Assembly (NCBI GenBank): GCA_963731125.1
Contig: CAVSVP010000009.1
Location: forward strand, 682,001 to 746,000
Direction: 5' to 3'
DNA: 64,000 nt
Source: CAVSVP01 sp963731125
GTDB taxonomy: Bacteria; Pseudomonadota; Gammaproteobacteria; Competibacterales; Competibacteraceae
In this document: one piece after another, positions 49,620 to 58,484 of the stretch
How positions within the stretch are numbered: position 1 is the first letter of the stretch
Layout of the letters: each line of letters starts with the position of its first letter
Translations under genes and position numbers: made by a program
The notes under the pieces: model-generated
What the model was told of the DNA's origin: nothing
The model's input: only the letters and a program-made list of their open reading frames with translations
Database searches by the model: none

Positions 49620-51167
49620 ATGCCACGCGAGAGGTTGACCATGAGAAAAGTCAAAGAGGTCCTGAGATTGAAATGGGCCAATGGTTGTAGTGTCCGGCAA
49701 ATAGCGGCCAGTTGTGGGATTGGGAGGGCGACGGTAGCGGATTACCTGCGTCGTGCCGAGGCGGCGGGATTGCACTGGCCGTTGCCCGAGGGCCTGGATG
49801 AGGCCACCTTGGAGCAGCGCTTGTTTCCACCCGCTGCCGGCCCATCGGTTGAATCACGGCCCCTACCCGTCTGGGAGGATATTCACCGAGAACTCAAGCG
49901 CAAAGGGGTGACGCTATTCCTGCTGTGGCAGGAGTACAAGGCGATTTACCCAGAAGGATACCAGTATAGCCGTTTCTGTCATCGCTATCGGGATTGGCAG
50001 CGCCAGCTGGACGTGGTCATGCGCCAGGAGCATCGCGCCGGCGAGAAGTTGTTTGTTGACTATGCCGGCCAAACGGTCGCCCTCATTGACCGTACCACCG
50101 GGGAAGAACGCCAGGCCCAGCGGTTTGTCGCGGTGCTGGGCGCTAGCAACTACACCTATGCCGAAGCGACCTGGACCCAGGGGCTGGCGGACTGGATAGG
50201 CTCGCCTGTGCGCACCTTCCACTATCTCGGTGGCTGCCCAGCAATCCTGGTGCCGGATAATTTACGTGCGGCGGTGACTAAGGCCCACCGTTATGACCCG
50301 GACCTCAACAAGACCTATCAGGACATGAGTGTGCACTATGGAGTCGCCATTGTGCCAGCCCGCTGCGCCAAACCCCGGGATAAGGCCAAAGTGGAAAATG
50401 GCGTGTTGCTGGCAGAACGCTGGATTCTGGCCAAGCTGCGCCATTATCGCTTTTTTGCTCTGGCGGAATTGAATGCCCACATTCGCCGCCTGCTTGAGGA
50501 ACTCAACCAGCGTCCCTTTAAAAAGTTGCCCGGTTCGCGGTGTTCGCAGTTTGCGCAAATTGATTACCCGGCGCTGCAGCCCTTGCCCGCCGAACCCTAC
50601 CGCTACGCGGAATGGCTCAAGGTCCGTGTGGCGCCGAATAGCCATGTCGAGGTGGACCGGCATTATTATTCGGTCCCCTACCCGCTGGTGAAACGCCAAC
50701 TGGATGCGCGCCTTAGCGCGACCACCGTGGAGCTTTTTGCGAAAGGAACCCGGGTGGCCAGCCATCGGCGGAGTCACCATCCAGGACGCTACACCACGTT
50801 GCGTGAGCACCTCCCCCCGTCCCATCAGCACTACCTGGAATGGACGCCGCAGCGCTTTATTCGCTGGGCCGAAAAAACGGGGCTGGCGACCGCCACCGTC
50901 ATCGCGCACATTCTCGCCTCCCGGCCCTTTCCCCAGCAAGGCTATAACGCGTGCTATGGCGTCATGCGCCTGGGCAAGAGCTACGGCGAGGCCCGCTTGG
51001 AAGCCGCCTGTGCCCGCGCTTTAGCGTTAGGGACCGCCAGTTACCGCAGCATTGAGTCCATCCTGAAACAGGGGCTGGACCGCCAGCCCTTGCCGGAACC
51101 TGCGGCCACCCCAGAGCCCGTGACACACGAGAATGTGCGTGGCGCGGATTACTACCACTACCCGTAA
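49620..51167 (+). CDS. istA: IS21 transposase IstA
   Basis: From MPRERLTMRKVKEVLRLKWA the 515-residue protein has an N-terminal helix-turn-helix (SVRQIAASCGIGRATVADYL) and a retroviral-type DDE core: EKLFVDYAGQTVALID (first Asp), AILVPDNLRAAVTKA (second) and KPRDKAKVENGVLLAERWIL (Glu). The C-terminal part after HYYSVPYPLV contains the usual beta-barrel-like region. It cuts and joins element ends after assembly by IstB. ATG 49620 was preferred to 49602 because the family starts close to MRKVKEVLRL. Confidence 0.93.
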   Translation: MPRERLTMRKVKEVLRLKWANGCSVRQIAASCGIGRATVADYLRRAEAAGLHWPLPEGLDEATLEQRLFPPAAGPSVESRPLPVWEDIHRELKRKGVTLFLLWQEYKAIYPEGYQYSRFCHRYRDWQRQLDVVMRQEHRAGEKLFVDYAGQTVALIDRTTGEERQAQRFVAVLGASNYTYAEATWTQGLADWIGSPVRTFHYLGGCPAILVPDNLRAAVTKAHRYDPDLNKTYQDMSVHYGVAIVPARCAKPRDKAKVENGVLLAERWILAKLRHYRFFALAELNAHIRRLLEELNQRPFKKLPGSRCSQFAQIDYPALQPLPAEPYRYAEWLKVRVAPNSHVEVDRHYYSVPYPLVKRQLDARLSATTVELFAKGTRVASHRRSHHPGRYTTLREHLPPSHQHYLEWTPQRFIRWAEKTGLATATVIAHILASRPFPQQGYNACYGVMRLGKSYGEARLEAACARALALGTASYRSIESILKQGLDRQPLPEPAATPEPVTHENVRGADYYHYP

Positions 51168-51211
51168 CGTTCCCCTGCCACGACGCGCTGACCGGGGACG
51201 AGGAGAGCCAC

Positions 51212-51967
51212 ATGCTGACCCATCCCACCTTGGAGAAACTCCAGCAGTTGCGCCTGAGCGGTATGCGCCAGGCCTTGGAGGAACAGATGCACATGCCTGA
51301 CATCGAGGCCCTGGGCTTCGAGGAACGCCTGGGCCTGCTGGTTGACCGGGAATACACCCTGCGGGAAAGCCGCCGCCTGAAGGCCCGCTTGGCAAAAGCT
51401 AAACTGCGTCAAAATGCCTGCCTGGAGGACATCGATTACCGCGCGCCCCGCGGCTTGGATAAAGCCCTCATGACCCAGCTCGCCACCGGCAGGTGGTTAC
51501 GCGAGCATCTCAATTGCCTGATGATCGGCCCCACCGGGGTCGGAAAAACGTGGCTCGCGTGTGCGCTGGCCCAACAGGCTTGTCGGCAAGGCTTCACCGC
51601 CGGTTATCTGCGTCTACCGCGCCTCTTTCGCGAATTGGCCATCGCCAAGGGCGACGGCCGTTACCATAAATTGCTCAAAGAGTTCGCCAAGACCGATTTG
51701 TTGATCCTCGATGATTTGTCCATGACGCCACTTACCGATGAACAGCAGCGGGACCTGTTGGAGATCCTGGATGACCGTTTTAATATTCGCTCTTCCCTGG
51801 TCACTAGCCAGCTCCCACTGGCGCATTGGCATCAGCACCTCGGCAATCCCACGTTGGCCGATGCCATCCTTGACCGGCTCGTACACAACGCCTACAAGCT
51901 CAACCTCAAAGGAGAATCCATGCGCAAACGTCATTCAACCTTGACACCTCATACCGATACGCAGTAA
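51212..51967 (+). CDS. istB: IS21 AAA+ helper protein IstB
   Basis: The 251-residue ATPase has Walker A GPTGVGKTWLACALAQQA and Walker B DLLILDDLSMTPLTDEQQRDLL, then sensor region SSLVTSQLPLAHWHQHLG. It begins with LEKLQQLRLSGMRQALEEQ. IstB forms rings on DNA, picks target sites and activates IstA. It follows istA by 44 bp and probably shares its message. Confidence 0.95.
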   Translation: MLTHPTLEKLQQLRLSGMRQALEEQMHMPDIEALGFEERLGLLVDREYTLRESRRLKARLAKAKLRQNACLEDIDYRAPRGLDKALMTQLATGRWLREHLNCLMIGPTGVGKTWLACALAQQACRQGFTAGYLRLPRLFRELAIAKGDGRYHKLLKEFAKTDLLILDDLSMTPLTDEQQRDLLEILDDRFNIRSSLVTSQLPLAHWHQHLGNPTLADAILDRLVHNAYKLNLKGESMRKRHSTLTPHTDTQ

Positions 51968-52000
51968 GAGTAAAAAGACCCGCTTCGCACCGCCATGACA

Positions 52001-52160
52001 GGTGGCCGCTTTCCCTTGGACTGGGTGGCCGGTTTCCGGTGGATTAAACGGCCGGATTCCGCTGGAATAGGTGGCCAGATTCCGCTGGAATAGGTGGCCG
52101 GTTTCCGTTGGACTAAACGGCCGGATTCCGCTGGAATAGGTGGCCGAATTCGCTGGAATA
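52001..52160. repeat. Right-end array of seven 23-bp IstA-type sites
   Basis: Seven exact-period units, six of 23 bp and a last one of 22 bp, each starting ggtggccg or aacggccg and running into gattccgctggaata, for example ggtggccggtttccggtgg. This is a higher copy number than the two or three sites of classical IS21 ends. Confidence 0.88.
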
Positions 52161-54677
52161 CGCAGCCCAGGATAAATCGACGCATATAGACATTGCTCAA
52201 CAATGGGGAAACCGGCGAACCTTGCGCTATCCCCCGCCGGCTATCCTTGTAGGGCGTAGTGCGGTTACGGCGACCCTGGCGTCCCGCCTCTTCCACCGGT
52301 GCCACCAACCACTGCTTTATCAGCGCTAGCAGCGTGCTGTCGCTAATGCGCCGAGCTAGTGAGGTCATCAACTCTGCATGCGGGATCGCATCAAAGTAGC
52401 CGCTGAGATCCCCATCAATCACCTCGGTATGTCCCGTGCACACCAGTCGATGGACTTGCTGCACCGCATCCAGCGCACGGCGTTTGGGGCGGTAGGCATA
52501 TTGCTCCGCTAGCAGATCGGCTTCGAAAATTGGCTCCAGCACCAACATCGCCGCCGTCTGCACCACCCGATCCCGGATCGTCGCTATCCCTAGTGGCCGT
52601 TGTTGCCCGTTCGGCTTCGGAACATAACTGCGCCCGATCGGCGCCGCCTGATAGGTGTTGTCTCTGAGTGTTTGCGCCAGTTCGCCCAACCACCGCTCCA
52701 CCCCGTACGCTTCGATCTCCTCGAACGTCTGGCCATCCACGCCCGGCGCACCGTCATTGGTACGGCTGCAACGATACGCATGGGCCAGCATATCGTCTCG
52801 ATAGACCTTGTCGTACAGCGTATAGAAGCGGTAATCCGGCGATCCCTTCGCTTTGGCATATAACGCCCGCTGTAACTTCCTAATCGTCTCCGGAGTTGCT
52901 AGGTTCACACCAATCTCCTGATTCTCATTACGTTAGACGTTGACCTTGAACTCAGGCCCCTTCCCTCCACCAGCATTACCTGGCTTCTTCAGTACTTCGG
53001 GCCTGTCCGCCACCCACCGCAGCCGGGTCCTATCGTCACCGATCTCCCGTTGGTGGACACGCTTTCCACCACCGCAGTGGGCTTCCCGTGTTGCGTCGGT
53101 TCCCCTTCTGTATGCATGCCATCGCCATTACCCCGGCGGAACTGCTGGGTGCCCCTATCACTCGCTTCCCCAGCAATGGCAGCCTTCCCCGTAATTCAGG
53201 CGGGTCGGCTTCCGCATTACCCGTTTCGAGGCCTGCTCAGCGTTCACTCGCGTTACGGCCTGCATACTCGCCAAGTCTCGAAAGACCCTCTACACTGGAG
53301 GCTTCAGGCGCTTTGTTACCGCCACGCCTGCTCCAATTGCTACCGGCTGGAGTGACAGTTGCCGGGTGGGATTTCCACCCACTGAAGAACCGCGCCTTTC
53401 CACGGCGCACTGAAATATTCGGGTTATGTTGGTCTACCAAAAGACCAATCCGTTACAACCGCTGCAGGGACTGCAGTTTGGCCTCAGTCAAGCGCAAGCG
53501 AATTACTGGATTCATCGCTTGCTGCCGGTGTTACCAGGGGCGTTGCGTGAGCTGGGGATGGCACCGGAACGGGACGCCGAACGGGTAGAGACGCGCCCCC
53601 TGGCGGTGGCCGGGACGCAGGAATTGGCGCTGGATGGCACGGAGCGGCGGCGGCAACGCCCGCAAGACGCCGCCCGTCAGAGTGCCCATTACAGCGGCAA
53701 GACGAAGGCGCACACCGACAAGAATCTGCTGCTGGTGAAGGAGACGACACGGCAGGTTATTTATCTCAGTCCGACTGTGGCAGGCACCCGACATGATAAA
53801 CGCGCTGCTGATGAGGCCCACCTCAGTTATCCGACCAACGCGACGCTCGATCAAGATACCGGCTTTCAGGGCTATGCGCCGATCGGTGTACAGACACGGC
53901 AACCCAAAAAAAGCCCAAGGGGCAAGCGCTAAGCATCGCGGATCAGTTTCTCAATCGGCTGTTTGCCAGTGCGCGAGTGGTGGTCGAACACGTGATCGGT
54001 GGTGTGAAGCGGTGTCGGATCGTCAAGGATATCTTACGGCTGACCCGGGAGGGTATCTCGGATCGCGTGATGGAGATTGCCTGTGGCTTGCACAACCTGC
54101 GCATGGCTTGCCGCCATCCCGCGCCTACCTTCAACTTGCTGAATTTGCAGAACATGCCTTAAAACCGATAATGTCTACTGCTTGTTTTCTTTGTTCTGCA
54201 CGAAGCTGTGCATTTCGTCGGCTTCCACCTCAAGGCGTTGAATCATGACGTCTTGGGTACCACGGACGGGCTGGATGTTGAGATGATCCGGCAGGGCCTC
54301 CAAGCATTGGACGAGAAAGCCCAATAGCCACTTAAGTTTAACACCCACGGCACGACATATCCCGCGCAACGAAATACGCTCCACCAGCAAGCGTTCGATC
54401 AGAGTTCGTGTGTCATCACCGACAAGGTATTGTTCGAAGCAATCGACAAACTGACGTCCGCAGTCACGGCATTGATGATTCTGTTTGCCGTGGTGGATGT
54501 GATCGTTTTTCTTATAGCCCAAGTTTATCACTTGGGCACCCTCAAGCTAGTATAACTTATTGAAATATATACAATATAAGAAATTGTCTAGTTAAATTTA
54601 AGTATAAGAATTTTTTTATTTTGCATCTTATTTATTTTTCTATACAATAAGTTAGTTAAATAAATCGACGTATAATA

Positions 54678-56495
54678 ATGGATTCGATAAACCTGGCAAA
54701 GCTACATCTCCACTGGGGCACCAGTCAGTACAAGGGGAAATGCTATCGTTCCTATAGTTTAGCACGCACTTACCGTAAGAATGGGAAAAACGCTAAGGAA
54801 ATCGTGCTCAAACTGGGCAAGCTCTCCGAGGCGGAGGTCGCCCAATGGCGGCAGCTGTTGAGCGTGTTCAAAACGCCCGGGGCGTTTGTCACCACCCTGG
54901 AGGATATTGTCGTCAGCCGGCATTATGCCTATCTGGATGTAGCGACCGCCAATGCCATCTGGGCCGAGTGGGGATTAGAGCCGGTGTTTGCGAACGCTAA
55001 AAAAAGCGCTCTGGGGGCGGCCACGATTGCTCGGATTCTGACCGTCAACCGTTGTATCGATCCCACGAGTAAGTCGCAAACGCCGCCCTGGTTTGAGCGC
55101 ACGGCGTTGCCGTGGTTGCTGGCGCTGCCCGTTGAGGAGCTCACCGCGGTGCGGATATTTCGGGCCTTAACCGCGATCGAGGCGAGCAAAGAAGCCCTCT
55201 GCCGGCACTTGTTTACCCGCCTGCGCCAGCAGCAGCCCGAGGCGATGGACTCGGTGTTCTATGATCTGTCGAGCACCACCTTTAGCGGCACGCAGTGTGT
55301 GCTGATGAAATGGGGGCACTGCAAAGAGGGTTATCGGCAGCATGTGGTGTTAGCGTTGGTGGTGAACCGCGAGGGCCTGCCCTTTTACTGGGAGGTCCTG
55401 CCCGGGGAGACGGCGGACACCAAAACGATCACGTGGTTGCTGGAGCAGGTCAAAGCCCGGTTTCAGGTCGCGCAGACCACCTTGGTCTTCGACCGGGGGA
55501 TGGTGTCGGAGGCCAACTTGGTGCAGCTCGAACGAGCGCCCATCAAGTACATTTCGGCGATGGACAAGAACCAGATGGAAGGGTTGACGGGAGTGGATCT
55601 CACCGGCTTTTCCCACTTAGAGTCCGAGCGGGTGGAGGTCCAAGCCCGCACCTTGGCGGAATTCACCCCGCTCGATGATAACACCTATTATCGGGAAACG
55701 CGCATCGTCGGCCAACGCCGCTATATCTTGTGTTTTAACCCGGGCCTGTTTACCCAACAGCGTCGCGCCCGCCAGCAGGCCCTGGCGAGCTTTCGCACCG
55801 TGGTCGACAACCGGAACGCGGCGTTGCGGGCGGCTAAAAAAACGCGCCACTACCAACCCACCTATGACAAATTTAAACGCCACCTGGACCGGCTCAAGCT
55901 CAAGGCCTTTACGGATGTCCACTTACGGGCCGTCTCGGGCCCGAGCGCTAACCCCGACACCGCGATTCGCACCTATCAAGCCACCGTGACGGTGAATGAG
56001 CCCGCGATCCGCCACGCCGGTCGATGCGACGGGTTTTGGTTGCTGGTCACGAATCATACCGAGAAGGTCAATGACCATTTCAACCTCGCCGCCAGCGAGG
56101 TCATCAGGCCGTACCGAGAGAAGGTCGTGATCGAATCGGCGTTTCGGGACCTGAAGTCCTTTGTCGACGTGAAGCCGGTCCATGTCTGGACCCCGGTCCA
56201 CGTGAAAGCCCATTACACGTGTTGTGTGTTGGCGCACTTGCTCAATCGCACCCTCACGCTACGCCTTCATCAATGCCCCGGTGATTTAACCCAGGCCATT
56301 GCGGCTCACCCCAAGCTTTATCAAACTCTGGGCGAGTGCCAGATTAACCGGATCGAAGTCGATCAGCTCGGCTTGGCCACCTACAGCATGACTCGCCCTA
56401 CCCCTGAGCAGCAAGAATTGATGGCGCGGCTGGGGCTGACAAAGCTGCTTTCCTCTGACATCGTGAAAAAGGCGAGATCAACCATGCAAGCTTAA
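54678..56495 (+). CDS. IS1634-family transposase
   Basis: The 605-residue protein has the IS1634 N-terminus (SYSLARTYRKNGKNAKEIVLKLG) and the catalytic positions DSVFYDLSSTTFSG (first Asp), TTLVFDRGMVSEANL (second) and IRPYREKVVIESAFRDLKSF (Glu, YREK-like). It is intact, unlike the homologue at 13134-14825. Terminal repeats are not obvious; the AT-rich flanks 54541-54677 and 56496-56550 hold gtataagaa-type sequences in direct orientation. Confidence 0.92.
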   Translation: MDSINLAKLHLHWGTSQYKGKCYRSYSLARTYRKNGKNAKEIVLKLGKLSEAEVAQWRQLLSVFKTPGAFVTTLEDIVVSRHYAYLDVATANAIWAEWGLEPVFANAKKSALGAATIARILTVNRCIDPTSKSQTPPWFERTALPWLLALPVEELTAVRIFRALTAIEASKEALCRHLFTRLRQQQPEAMDSVFYDLSSTTFSGTQCVLMKWGHCKEGYRQHVVLALVVNREGLPFYWEVLPGETADTKTITWLLEQVKARFQVAQTTLVFDRGMVSEANLVQLERAPIKYISAMDKNQMEGLTGVDLTGFSHLESERVEVQARTLAEFTPLDDNTYYRETRIVGQRRYILCFNPGLFTQQRRARQQALASFRTVVDNRNAALRAAKKTRHYQPTYDKFKRHLDRLKLKAFTDVHLRAVSGPSANPDTAIRTYQATVTVNEPAIRHAGRCDGFWLLVTNHTEKVNDHFNLAASEVIRPYREKVVIESAFRDLKSFVDVKPVHVWTPVHVKAHYTCCVLAHLLNRTLTLRLHQCPGDLTQAIAAHPKLYQTLGECQINRIEVDQLGLATYSMTRPTPEQQELMARLGLTKLLSSDIVKKARSTMQA

Positions 56496-56652
56496 TTGTC
56501 GTATAAGAAATTTTTGATGGTATCCTATTTATCAATACCTTACGTCAGATAGTGTCAAACTTGGGTTATAGTTGGCTGATTTGCACCGGGGGCACACATC
56601 TCTGATGACCATGGGATTCTGTTGACCTCCACTGGATAAGTAAGTGTTAGGA

Positions 56653-56924
56653 CCAGCCCTTTAAAGGTGTCGTAACCAATTGTATTCAAAAGTAAATAAT
56701 TTACAAATTCAGTTTCTGAATTTTTCAGCATGTTTTATGCCACAATTTTCTAAATTGAGTGATTCCCGTGAATTTTTTATGCATTTGATTTTAAAATATT
56801 TTTTGATTTCCAACATAGAGCGTCTATGAGGGCAAATTAGGATAATGTGGAAAAAATCGGGGTTTTCAACAAAAAGGCTCAAAACTCAATTTCAGCCTAT
56901 GTTTTCTCACCTTTAAAGGGCTGG
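56653..56924. mobile_element. 272-bp MITE in the tip of the IS701-like element
   Basis: Perfect 17-bp inverted ends ccagccctttaaaggtg (56653) and its complement (ending 56924), and an 8-bp duplication tgttagga (56645-56652 and 56925-56932). It has no open frame worth noting and is AT-rich inside. The duplication straddles the IS701-like boundary, so the MITE arrived second. No autonomous parent is visible in the window. Confidence 0.82.
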
Positions 56925-57026
56925 TGTTAGGACTTACGCATTGACGAATACGAAAACTTGTGGCAGAGATTGGCGTTTTGAGCCACGCTTAGTGCTCTGT
57001 TTCAGAAATAATGTCTAGGTTAGGCC

Positions 57027-58484
57027 CAATACCGTTCAATGGGCTTGCCAAATGAAAAGCCTCCAGTCAGGATAGGTTTGCCAAAACTCAAACCTGATCA
57101 GGAGGCTACGGTGATCGACCTTCGCCAAGAGACTGACGCGTGGACGTCTTTGCCGACGCGTGATCGACTCCGCGCTTTGCAAGCTATCATTCCCCGTGCG
57201 CAGGGGGAAGAGGGGCTGGCACAAACCGGCCAAGAGGGGGCGGTGTGTAAACGTCTGCCGGGGTGGTTCATGGGGTGGTTCATGATTGCGCTGGGGCTGT
57301 GTGGTCGGGACAGCTATCGGCAGATTTTTCGCTGGTTGCACCCGTTTCGCCCGGGTGGCGTACCGGGGCGCTCGACCGTGTGCGAAGCGCGCAAGCGGCG
57401 GGGCATTGGACCGCTGCGGGTGCTGGCCGAGCGGGCGATCTGCCGGTTGGGTCGAGCGGAGACGCCCGGGGCTTTTTACCGGGGAATGCGCCCGATGGCC
57501 TGGGACGGCGTTGTGCTGGATGTGGCCGATACCGAGGCTAATGAGCGCGCCTTCGGCCGACCCGGCAGTGGCCGCGCCCCCGGGGCTTTTCCCCAGGGGC
57601 GGCTGTTGGCCCTGTGCGAAACTGGCCGCCAGGTCTTGTGGCGCCGGTGGCTCAAACCGCTGAAGCACGGCGAGGCGAGCAGGGCTCGCTACCTTTTGCG
57701 GTCGCTGCAACCGGACATGCGGCGGCTGTGGGACCGCAATTTTCTGAACTATGCCAGTGTCTCGGCGGTGCGCGCGCGCGAGGCTCACCGGTTGGCGCGT
57801 ATCACGTCCAACCGCATCTTCGAGCCGATTGAGGTCTTGGCTGATGGCGCCTCCCTGGCCCAGCGCTACCACCACGGCGCCGATCGGCGCCGCGATCGCC
57901 ACGGGATCATGGTGCGGATCATCGCGTCCACGCTCGCCGATCCAACTCGCTCGGGCGCGGGTGAGCGGCATCGGTTGCTGACGACGCGGCTCGACGCCGC
58001 GCTCGCTCCCGCCACCCCCCGGGTCTGTCTCTATCACGAGCGCTGGGAGGAAGAACTGACGCTTGATGAACTCAAACCCCATCAGCGCGAACGCCCGGTG
58101 CTGCGCCGCCAACCCCCGGCCGGGGTGGTGCAGGAAGTCTACGGGCTGCTCCTGGCCCATGTCCTGGTGCGGGTGCTGATGGATGATGCCGCCGCTACGC
58201 AGAACCTGGACCCGCGCCGACTGTCGTTTACTGCTACGCTCAAAATCCTGCGGTGTCGTCTGCCTGAGTGCCCATCCAGTCAGCGCGGGAGCCAGCGCTG
58301 GTACCGCCGGCTGGTGCAGGAGGTGGCCGAGGCGGTCATCGCACTGCGGCGCAACCGTATCAATCCCCGCGTCATCAAACGCAAAATGCGCAAATGGTAC
58401 AAGAAAAGGCCTATCCATCGTCGTCCTCCTCAACCCACGAAACCTTTTGAGCAGGCCATCGTGATGGGCCATTGAACGGTATTG
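57027..58484 (+). mobile_element. IS4-family element nested in the IS630
   Basis: Termini caataccgttcaatggg (57027) and the complement ending 58484. The 10-bp aggttaggcc is duplicated (57017-57026 and 58485-58494). Length 1458 bp. Confidence 0.92.
57111..58475 (+). CDS. IS4-family transposase
   Basis: From the GTG at 57111 (AGGAGG 5 bases upstream) the protein is about 454 residues; an ATG at 57039 in the same frame lacks a site. Motifs: WDGVVLDVADTEANERAFGR (first Asp), RLWDRNFLNYAS (second), YHERWEEELTLDELKPHQR (YREK-like Glu) and ...VVQEVYGLLLAHVLVRVLM. A long antisense frame of the same length exists but has no transposase motifs. Intact. Confidence 0.9.
   Translation: MIDLRQETDAWTSLPTRDRLRALQAIIPRAQGEEGLAQTGQEGAVCKRLPGWFMGWFMIALGLCGRDSYRQIFRWLHPFRPGGVPGRSTVCEARKRRGIGPLRVLAERAICRLGRAETPGAFYRGMRPMAWDGVVLDVADTEANERAFGRPGSGRAPGAFPQGRLLALCETGRQVLWRRWLKPLKHGEASRARYLLRSLQPDMRRLWDRNFLNYASVSAVRAREAHRLARITSNRIFEPIEVLADGASLAQRYHHGADRRRDRHGIMVRIIASTLADPTRSGAGERHRLLTTRLDAALAPATPRVCLYHERWEEELTLDELKPHQRERPVLRRQPPAGVVQEVYGLLLAHVLVRVLMDDAAATQNLDPRRLSFTATLKILRCRLPECPSSQRGSQRWYRRLVQEVAEAVIALRRNRINPRVIKRKMRKWYKKRPIHRRPPQPTKPFEQAIVMGH

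Larger units (their letters stand above)
49427..52164 (+). mobile_element. IS21-family element
   Basis: Termini tgcatattcc (49427) and ggaatacgca (ending 52164) with TG...CA ends. cccag flanks both sides (49422-49426 and 52166-52170), with one extra G on the right. It carries istA and istB and multi-copy binding-site arrays at each end. Removing it restores FILGWKTLG in the reverse transcriptase gene. Confidence 0.88.
48843..52908 (-). pseudogene. ltrA: Group II intron reverse transcriptase/maturase, split by IS21 and frameshifted
   Basis: The N-terminal part (52908 to about 52170) has APGVDGQTFEEIE, RPLGIATIRDRVVQTAAMLV, VIDGDLSGYFDAIPHAELM (first catalytic Asp) and GIAQGSPVSPLLSNVYM. It resumes after the IS21 at about 49426 with LGWKTLGFERPFGAHIVNYA then DDYVICCKG, the YADD active site. 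Near 49262 the frame shifts by one base; the next frame gives VCRIPQGQVAFLGYTIG and domain X (LTGWASYFCLGPVSKAYQAV), ending FPWANA. No HNH endonuclease domain follows. The protein would splice and reverse-transcribe the intron. As it stands it is dead on two counts. Confidence 0.87.
48679..53410 (-). mobile_element. Group II intron with reverse transcriptase, interrupted by IS21
   Basis: On the minus strand the intron starts gtgcgccgtggaaaggcgcg at 53410, the group II 5' consensus. The 3' side has a 33-nt domain V at 48798-48830, then domain VI and an end estimated at 48679 (cgactctac). Its protein gene lies at 52908-48843, split by the IS21. Excluding the IS21 the intron is about 2 kb. It sits antisense to the IS1380 transposase. 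Confidence 0.82.
46966..53423 (+). mobile_element. IS1380-family element hosting a group II intron
   Basis: Termini cccgaattattcat (46966) and the complement of cccgaatatttca (ending 53423). The 4-bp ttat is duplicated (46962-46965 and 53424-53427), the length expected for IS1380. Without the intron the element is about 1.73 kb. The intron entered 13 bp before its right end. Confidence 0.87.
46748..54162 (+). pseudogene. IS5-like (DDE_Tnp_4) transposase, split by IS1380 and frameshifted
   Basis: The N-terminal part (46748-46965: MLNYAYLKDHPREFLAATSL, MVLLPVFERIYETLYPP) ends at DKLLF. The downstream part resumes at 53428 (LVYQKTNPLQPLQGLQFGL) once the IS1380 is removed. The core has ELALDGTERRRQRPQD (first Asp), LDQDTGFQGY (second) and RVVVEHVIGGVKRCRIVKD (Glu). 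Near 53908 an A7 run puts QPKKSPRGKR out of frame; eight A's give QPKKKPKGQALSIADQFLNRL and lead to the end. Restored length is about 315 residues. Confidence 0.85.
46691..54176 (+). mobile_element. IS5-like element (DDE_Tnp_4 type) hosting IS1380
   Basis: Termini agacattatcgg at 46691 and ccgataatgtct ending 54176. The 3-bp act is duplicated (46688-46690 and 54177-54179), and removing the element restores the IS1 gene. Own length after subtracting the IS1380 stack is about 1.02 kb. Confidence 0.9.
45214..54531 (-). pseudogene. IS1-family transposase, split twice
   Basis: The gene lies in three blocks: 54531-54177 (HHGKQNHQCRDCGRQFVD, EADEMHSFVQNKENKQ), 46690-46356 (WIWLAMDVKSRQIIAFHVG, ARRTNHIERFNNPLRQRVSR, AIKLFICH) and 45239-45214 (YNLTRATV then TAG). 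Joining them across the IS5-like and IS630 insertions gives a continuous InsAB-like protein of about 235 residues. The join at the IS5-like site restores KQW-IWLA, and that at the IS630 restores CHYNLTRATV. The start is uncertain: MINLGYKK lacks the usual CPxC opening. Confidence 0.82.
45188..54540 (-). mobile_element. IS1-family element, outermost host of stack A
   Basis: The left end ggtagtgatgtccatgtaat starts at 45188; the right end is placed at 54540 (cttgggcacc). Removing the IS630 (45241-46353), the IS5-like stack (46691-54176) and their duplications leaves about 756 bp, the size of an IS1. The outer flanks do not match each other, suggesting a deletion next to the element after insertion. 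Terminal repeats of the two ends are only weakly alike. Confidence 0.7.

Noticed and set aside
48679..53410. Diversity-generating retroelement
   Set aside because: The reverse transcriptase has group II motifs, domain X and a domain V; no template/variable repeat pair was seen.
54541..54677. Terminal repeats of the second IS1634
   Set aside because: Only direct tataagaa-type repeats could be found and AT-rich sequence makes these uninformative.
57036..58472. Minus-strand open frame of 478 codons opposite the IS4 transposase
   Set aside because: It mirrors the plus-strand gene in GC-rich sequence, has no known motif, and the plus frame has all catalytic motifs of IS4 and a ribosome site.
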